A DNA stretch of 10,659 nt from CAYWMQ01 sp964459635 (GTDB lineage: Bacteria > Patescibacteriota > Minisyncoccia > Phycocordibacterales > UBA12088): the NCBI GenBank assembly GCA_964459635.1, contig CAYWMQ010000025.1:1-10659 (forward strand). Direction: 5' to 3'. The translations under genes and the position numbers were made by a program. Positions 6,719 through 10,659 of this stretch are shown here, piece by piece (positions within the stretch are counted from its first letter, which is position 1; the number at the start of each line of letters is the position of its first letter). The notes beneath the pieces were generated by a model. The model ran no database searches. It had not been told where the DNA came from and saw nothing but the letters and a program-made list of their open reading frames with translations.

Positions 6719-8473
6719 CTACTCGCTGATGACACGGAGCACCTCCTCAATGGTGGTAAGGCCCTGCGCGGCTTTGAAGAAGCCGTCTTCGGCCATTGTG
6801 AGCATGCCTTCCGAGCGCGCTTGAGCCTCAATGGCATCGGTCGAAGCGCGCTTTAAGATAAGCTCGTTAATGGCACTCGACACACTCATGACCTCATTGA
6901 TAACGAGCCTGCCCTTGAAACCTTCCGGGGCGTCTTCCGAGGGTTTGGCGCGCGCAAACGTCAGATCTTCCAGCTTCTGACCTTTACTGATGATGCCCTC
7001 CTCGCGCAGCGCGCGAAGCACTGCTTCAAAGTCGATAAACTTGCCGAGCGATGCCGCTTCTTCTTTGGTAAGCGTATACTCTTCCCTTTCTCCTGAAAGC
7101 CGGCGCACAAGCCGCTGCCCAATGACCACGCGAAGCGTGGACGTAAGGAGAAACGGCTCCACGTCCATGTCGATAAGGCGCGGCACCGCGCCCGCGGCGG
7201 AGTTGGTATGGAGCGTAGAAAGCACGAGGTGGCCGGTGAGCGCCGCGTTTACGGCCAGGCTTGCCGTTTCGCCATCACGCACTTCCCCCACCATGATGAC
7301 GTCCGGGTCCTGCCGCACAAGCGCGCGCAAGCCCCGGGCAAACGTGAAGCCAATTTCCGGACGCACCTGCGTTTGATTGATACGGGGCATCTGATACTCG
7401 ATAGGGTCTTCCACCGTGGAGATATTCACATCGGGTGTGTTTAGAATATCAAGCACCGTGTAAAGCGTTGTGGTCTTACCGCTGCCCGTGGGCCCCGTCG
7501 TAAGTATCATGCCGGTCGTGGCCTTAGTGGCCTTGTGCACGCGCTCAAGCGCCGCACCATGGAAGCCCAAACCCTCGAGCGTATAACCACCGCCACCTTC
7601 CCTCAGAAGGCGCATCACGGTCTTTTCACCATAGTAGGTGGGGAGAAGCGACACGCGAAATGAGACCTTTTCGTTGTCGACCGCCATCTTGAAGCGACCG
7701 TCCTGGGGGAGTCGCTTTTCGTCAAGTTTGAGGCTCGCGAGCACCTTGATGCGCGCCGTGATGGAAGGAGCGGCGTTCTTCGGCAAGGTCATGGCGTCGT
7801 GCAGAATACCGTCTATGCGGTAGCGCACGAGCATCTCGTTCTCCATCGGCTCTATGTGTATGTCAGATGCATTTTGAATGATAGCGTGCTTGAGAAGGGC
7901 ATTCACCACCCGTACCACGGGCACGTCTTCGGCCAGTTTCTTGAGGTCCGCCTCGGAGGCACCGTCCTCGTCGCCGATATCTTTCAGAATGTCGATCGTG
8001 GCGCTTTCGCGCTTTATGAGGTCGCCAAACTCGTCCTTAAGCGTCTTTTGGTACTGCAAGAGCACGTGTTTGATACTCGCATCGTCAGTGAGACGTGGCA
8101 GTATCTTGAGCCCCACCTTCTTTTTAATGAACTCAATGGAGCGCAGGTCCTCCACGTCAAGCATTGCCACCTCAAGCTCACGGTCGGTCTTTTTATACGC
8201 GACCACATTGTGCGTGCGCGCAATGGGCTCGGGGATCATCGAAAGCACCTCAAACGGTATCTTCTCTTTGGTGAGGTTGATGAAGGGTACACCGAGCACG
8301 TACGCATGCATGCGGCGCAGGTCGTCTTCGGTCATGGCCCCGTTTGCGACCAAGACCTGCTCCACGTGTACACCACGCTTCTCGGCCTCCTCCTCCGCAG
8401 CCGTATACGCGGCACGTGAAACAAGCCCCGAGTCGAGAATGAAGCTCTTGAGTTGTGCGCTCGAAGTGTGCAC
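6719..8473 (-). CDS. pilB: Type IV pilus extension ATPase PilB (GspE/PulE family)
   Basis: 584 aa from a GTG at 8473. I chose this start because family-like sequence begins there (SAQLKSFILDSGLVSR). ATGs at 8530, 8569 and 8638 would add a Cys- and His-rich, unfamily-like leader and lie upstream of the likely promoter. Residues 5-150 form the MshEN/GspE N-terminal domain (DDLRRMHAYVLGVPFINL). The ATPase core has the Walker A GPTGSGKT at 327-334, the Asp box STVEDPIEYQM at 352-362, Walker B DPDVIMVGEVRD at 389-400 and the His box LTGHLVLSTLHTNSA at 412-426. It hydrolyses ATP in a cytoplasmic hexamer docked on PilC to drive pilus extension. The zinc-binding tetracysteine motif of classical PilB/GspE is absent and the protein has no cysteine at all; a Glu/Lys-rich stretch (about 460-515) takes its place. 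The intact N domain argues for PilB over PilT. Confidence 0.95.
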   Translation of the reverse strand: MHTSSAQLKSFILDSGLVSRAAYTAAEEEAEKRGVHVEQVLVANGAMTEDDLRRMHAYVLGVPFINLTKEKIPFEVLSMIPEPIARTHNVVAYKKTDRELEVAMLDVEDLRSIEFIKKKVGLKILPRLTDDASIKHVLLQYQKTLKDEFGDLIKRESATIDILKDIGDEDGASEADLKKLAEDVPVVRVVNALLKHAIIQNASDIHIEPMENEMLVRYRIDGILHDAMTLPKNAAPSITARIKVLASLKLDEKRLPQDGRFKMAVDNEKVSFRVSLLPTYYGEKTVMRLLREGGGGYTLEGLGFHGAALERVHKATKATTGMILTTGPTGSGKTTTLYTVLDILNTPDVNISTVEDPIEYQMPRINQTQVRPEIGFTFARGLRALVRQDPDVIMVGEVRDGETASLAVNAALTGHLVLSTLHTNSAAGAVPRLIDMDVEPFLLTSTLRVVIGQRLVRRLSGEREEYTLTKEEAASLGKFIDFEAVLRALREEGIISKGQKLEDLTFARAKPSEDAPEGFKGRLVINEVMSVSSAINELILKRASTDAIEAQARSEGMLTMAEDGFFKAAQGLTTIEEVLRVISE

Positions 8474-8552
8474 GGTGTGCGTAACACAAGCGTGATGGCG
8501 CCCGGTTTGTACTCTATAGTGTACCAGCATGTGGGGTATGCACGGTGTGCGT
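8469..8552. repeat. Pair of 14-bp direct repeats around the pilB start and promoter
   Basis: TGCACGGTGTGCGT occurs exactly at 8469-8482 and at 8539-8552, 70 bp apart. Each contains a small dyad, GCAC-ggt-GTGC. One copy overlaps the pilB GTG start and the other lies just upstream of its -10 element. The placement suggests paired regulator binding sites; chance similarity cannot be excluded. Confidence 0.5.
8518..8526 (-). promoter_or_regulatory. Putative extended -10 promoter of pilBC
   Basis: Minus-strand TGGTACACT (TG-n plus TACACT at 8523-8518) repeats exactly the extended -10 of the oppositely directed nusA promoter. No good -35 lies 16-17 bp upstream, which extended -10 promoters can tolerate. 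A start near 8511 gives a leader of about 38 nt before the GTG at 8473. Confidence 0.35.
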
Positions 8553-8595
8553 TGTACACAGAAACACATATGACAAGAAATGCATGTATGCTTGC

Positions 8596-8623
8596 TTGAC
8601 ACCGGGGTACCCCATGGTACACT
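8596..8623 (+). promoter_or_regulatory. Putative strong promoter of nusA
   Basis: A perfect -35, TTGACA, lies at 8596-8601, then a 16-bp spacer, then an extended -10, TGG-TACACT (8615-8623). It is the best consensus promoter in the window. Transcription would start near 8630, about 70 nt before the nusA ATG. Confidence 0.65.
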
Positions 8624-8627
8624 GTAC
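8604..8627. promoter_or_regulatory. Palindromes inside the nusA promoter (possible operator)
   Basis: A perfect 10-bp palindrome, GGGGTACCCC (8604-8613), fills the spacer between -35 and -10. An inverted repeat, GTACA-c-TGTAC (8617-8627), overlaps the -10. A bound repressor here would block transcription. No regulator is identified. Confidence 0.35.
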
Positions 8628-8640
8628 ACACTCTGCAATG

Positions 8641-8655
8641 TCCCCCGAGCGGGGA
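8641..8655 (+). other. Stem-loop in the nusA leader
   Basis: TCCCC (8641-8645) can pair with GGGGA (8651-8655) across a five-base loop. It would lie about ten bases into the predicted nusA transcript. The following bases are A/T-rich but not a clean U-run, so it is a weak terminator or attenuator at best. It may stabilise the 5' end or hide GGGGA from the ribosome. Confidence 0.35.
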
Positions 8656-8700
8656 CTTATTTAGTTGTATTTATTCAAGAAGGTTGTTAACAGCACAGAT

Positions 8701-9999
8701 ATGTTCGATCTAAAGGTCATCAACTCCGTATTGGGAGAGCTTGAGGAGGAGCGCGGTATACCGCGCGAGCGCGTACTCGAAGCCGTGGAAACTGCACTTG
8801 CGACTGCGTACAAGAAAGAGTACGGCAAGCGCGGCCAGGTGGTGCGTGCAAAGTTCGATCTCAACACGGGCGCGACGGAATTTTTCCAAGTGAAGTTCAT
8901 CGTGGACGAAAGCCGCGTGTGGTTCCCGGTGGAAGACGAAGAGGGCAACGAGGTGGCGCCGGAACGCGACGAAGACGACGAGCGCGTGCGTTTCGACCCT
9001 GAGAAGCACATCTTGGTCGAGGATGCGCGGCGGATCAAGAAAGACGCGGCGGTCGATGAGGAGCTCATTTTCCCGCTTGAGCCGCGCGAGGATTTCGGCC
9101 GCATTGCCGCTCAGACAGCCAAGCAGGTAATTATCCAGAAAATACGCGAGGCGGAGAAGGTGAGCATTTTGGGTGAATTTGAGGGCCGCGAGGGAGAAGT
9201 GGTCTCCGGCACGGTAGAGCGCGTGGAGCGCGGAAACATCTTTCTGGACCTCGGGCGCACGCAGGCGATACTGCCCTTTGATGAGCAGATACCGGGCGAA
9301 CGCTTTCGCCAGGGCGAGCGCGTGCGCGCGTACCTCTACTCCGTTGAGGAGAGCACGCGCGGCGTATTCATCCGCGTATCGCGCAGCCACCCACGCTTCC
9401 TCTTGAAGCTCTTTGAACAAGAAGCACCCGAACTTGCAAACGGCGCGATAGAGATAAAGGCCATCGCGCGCGAGCCGGGCAGCCGCTCCAAAGTGGCGGT
9501 ACACGCGGTAGACGAGCATATAGACCCGGTGGGCGCACTCGTGGGCCAGCGCGGCGTGCGTGTGTCCACGGTAATGAGCGAGCTTGGCGGCGAAAAGATA
9601 GACATCATTGAGTGGGACCCGGAGCCTGCGCACTTCATTGAAGACGCGCTCTCGCCCGCGAAGGTGCTCGACGTAGTGATCGATGAAGACGAACACAAGG
9701 CGACCGTGGAAGTGTCCGAGGATCAGCAATCGCTCGCAATAGGCCGAGGCGGCCAAAACGTGCGCTTGGCTGCTAAGCTGACCGGTTGGCGCATCGACAT
9801 TCAGTCGGTACGCGGCGAAAGCATGGCGGAAGCCGACGAAGAGGGCATGAACGTGTCCGCTGAGGAGGTGCCTGCTGCGGAGGAAGATATATCCGAGCCG
9901 GAGCCGGTGTTGGTGACCGACAGTGAGCCCACTGCCGAGGAGCTCGCGACGGATGAAGACACTCCTCTGAACGACGCGGACGAGAAAAAGAACGACTAA
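8701..9999 (+). CDS. nusA: Transcription termination/antitermination factor NusA
   Basis: 432 aa. NusA binds RNA polymerase and nascent RNA and modulates pausing, termination and antitermination. The ATG at 8701 gives MFDLKVINSVLGELEEERGI, the normal N-terminus; a TTG at 8665 would add 12 residues and is less likely. The only AG-rich site (AAGAAGG, 8677-8683) is 17 bases from the ATG, too far for a classic Shine-Dalgarno. The polymerase-binding N-domain spans 1-160 (YKKEYGKRG, FGRIAAQTAKQVI) with an acidic insert at 78-105. The S1 domain is about 163-230 (GTVERVERGNIFLDLG), KH1 about 232-305 with the GQRG loop at 282-285, and KH2 about 312-370 with AIGRGGQNVRLAAKLTGWRIDI-type sequence at 346-367. 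Residues 375-432 are a disordered acidic tail. The usual neighbours rimP and infB are not beside it. Confidence 0.96.
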   Translation: MFDLKVINSVLGELEEERGIPRERVLEAVETALATAYKKEYGKRGQVVRAKFDLNTGATEFFQVKFIVDESRVWFPVEDEEGNEVAPERDEDDERVRFDPEKHILVEDARRIKKDAAVDEELIFPLEPREDFGRIAAQTAKQVIIQKIREAEKVSILGEFEGREGEVVSGTVERVERGNIFLDLGRTQAILPFDEQIPGERFRQGERVRAYLYSVEESTRGVFIRVSRSHPRFLLKLFEQEAPELANGAIEIKAIAREPGSRSKVAVHAVDEHIDPVGALVGQRGVRVSTVMSELGGEKIDIIEWDPEPAHFIEDALSPAKVLDVVIDEDEHKATVEVSEDQQSLAIGRGGQNVRLAAKLTGWRIDIQSVRGESMAEADEEGMNVSAEEVPAAEEDISEPEPVLVTDSEPTAEELATDEDTPLNDADEKKND

Positions 10000-10000
10000 T

Positions 10001-10561
10001 GTGGCGCAGGTAACACTCATTACCGGCAACACACGTAAGTACGAGGAGCTCAAGGCACTGCTTGGGCTCCCACTTGCAATGCACGCACTCGACCTGGATG
10101 AAATACAGTCGCTGGACCCACACACGGTTGTGGCGCACAAACTGTGCACCGCGCAAGAGGTGCTGCCGGACAGCGCGGTGCTTGTGGAAGACACATCCCT
10201 CACACTCTCCTGCCTCAATGATACCCTGCCCGGGCCGCTCATCCGTTGGTTTGAAGACGCGCTTGATATCCCGGGCATAGTGGCACTCGCCGAGCGATAC
10301 GGCGACATGCGCGCATGCGCACGTACGGTGCTGGGCTATTCGGTGCCGGGCGTAGAGCCGCTTTTCTTTGAGGGGGTGACCGAAGGCGATCTTGTCTCGC
10401 CGCGGGGCGCGCTCGACTTCGGCTGGGGACCTGCGTTTATGCCGCGGGGAGCCACAAAGACCTTTGGAGAAATGGAGCGGACCGAGAAGCACGCGTACAG
10501 CATGCGTGCACGTGCGGCGGAAAAGCTCCGCACCCACCTTACGGCACTTCCGCAGGTGTAA
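10001..10561 (+). CDS. HAM1/ITPA-family non-canonical purine NTP pyrophosphatase, divergent
   Basis: 186 aa, the usual size for the family. Members hydrolyse ITP, dITP or XTP to the monophosphate plus pyrophosphate and keep deaminated purines out of nucleic acids. The GTG at 10001, one base after the nusA stop, gives AQVTLITGNTRKYEEL, the family's nucleotide-binding start (TGN at 8-10, Lys13). VEDTSL (62-67) keeps the acidic pair, and LPGPLIRWF (76-84) resembles eukaryotic ITPA more than bacterial RdgB. Two signatures are altered: FGWGP (140-144) has Gly where the family has FG(Y/W)DP, and SMR (167-169) has Met where the family has SHR. Fold and family are clear; activity and substrate are uncertain. 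One-base spacing implies cotranscription and translational coupling with nusA. An rdgB label would be reasonable by family only. Confidence 0.88.
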   Translation: MAQVTLITGNTRKYEELKALLGLPLAMHALDLDEIQSLDPHTVVAHKLCTAQEVLPDSAVLVEDTSLTLSCLNDTLPGPLIRWFEDALDIPGIVALAERYGDMRACARTVLGYSVPGVEPLFFEGVTEGDLVSPRGALDFGWGPAFMPRGATKTFGEMERTEKHAYSMRARAAEKLRTHLTALPQV

Positions 10562-10572
10562 GCAGGCTTTGC

Positions 10573-10601
10573 TTTACATAGCGCACGCGTATCGCTACAG
10601 T
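10573..10601 (+). promoter_or_regulatory. Putative promoter reading out of the window
   Basis: TTTACA (10573-10578) and TACAGT (10596-10601) are 17 bp apart, close to the sigma-70-type consensus. It lies just after the pyrophosphatase stop and points to the right, presumably serving a gene beyond the window. The 98 bases from 10562 to the end otherwise show no supported gene. Confidence 0.4.
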
Positions 10602-10659
10602 ACATACCATCATTAGCAGCAATCACTAACGCAAGCTCCATGAACCTCTGGCATGACAT

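Noticed and set aside
6679..6837. Upstream extension of pilC to an ATG at 6837
   Set aside because: It would overlap the end of pilB by over 100 bp and yields a basic leader unlike any PilC; MPSFKYKA at 6678 matches the family.
5894..6856. Plus-strand 320-codon frame over pilC
   Set aside because: Antisense to clear PilC sequence; its composition (Ser, Arg, Met-rich) is that of a shadow frame.
8474..8638. Longer pilB starting at ATG 8638, 8569 or 8530
   Set aside because: The added residues are Cys- and His-rich and unlike the family, and they cover the direct repeats and the likely pilB promoter.
8710..10308. Minus-strand 532-codon open frame opposite nusA and the pyrophosphatase
   Set aside because: Long antisense frames are common over GC-rich genes; the plus strand encodes two well-recognised proteins. 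No domain is visible in the antisense product.
10560..10574. AAGCA-ggctt-TGCTT hairpin after the pyrophosphatase stop as a terminator
   Set aside because: Only five mostly weak base pairs and no U-run follow; it also overlaps the putative outward promoter.
10336..10659. Minus-strand 107-codon frame at the right end
   Set aside because: Most of it is antisense to the pyrophosphatase, and the part beyond that gene shows no recognisable features.

Overview
The window looks like chromosome from an ultra-small bacterium of the Candidate Phyla Radiation (Patescibacteria, probably a Parcubacteria-type lineage). This rests on my recognition of characteristic proteins, not on a database search: a PilB without any cysteine, large multidomain prepilin proteins, a surface protein with a DNDGDG cysteine motif, a NusA with an acidic insert, and an ITPA-like nucleotide pyrophosphatase. 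The standard genetic code fits: TAA, TAG and TGA all end genes. Base composition varies, with about 62% GC at 61-120 and about 38% GC at 721-780. I see no rRNA, tRNA, CRISPR array, insertion sequence or phage gene.

Layout. (1) 1-1369, minus strand: the N-terminal 456 residues of an exported protein with a seven-bladed Vgb/NHL-type beta-propeller, an Ig-like domain and a calcium-loop-like Cys segment; it runs off the left edge. (2) 1370-1614: a divergent intergenic region with a putative promoter on each strand. (3) 1615-5451, plus strand: a tight three-gene operon of prepilin-like proteins (595, 204 and 477 aa), with gaps of 4 nt and then an ATGA overlap. (4) 5458-8473, minus strand and convergent with the operon: pilB (extension ATPase) followed by pilC (inner-membrane platform). 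(5) 8474-8700: a divergent control region with 14-bp direct repeats, small palindromes and oppositely oriented extended -10 elements. (6) 8701-10561, plus strand: nusA, then one nucleotide later a HAM1/ITPA-family pyrophosphatase starting with GTG. (7) 10562-10659: a non-coding tail with a putative outward-reading promoter.

How it fits together. PilB and PilC are the motor and platform of a type IV pilus or related type II secretion-like fibre. The three prepilin-like proteins are probably minor, tip or priming subunits; two are large enough to present globular domains at the tip. No main small pilin, PilD peptidase, PilT or PilMNO is in the window, so the machine must be completed elsewhere. 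The propeller protein shares a divergent promoter region with the pilin operon and may be another surface factor. nusA and the pyrophosphatase are housekeeping genes that happen to lie beside the pilus locus.

The points most worth a second look are the propeller without histidines, a prepilin in which one Ig-like domain seems to be split by an inserted sandwich domain, a prepilin with His instead of Glu at mature position 5, and a pyrophosphatase that has lost two signature residues.
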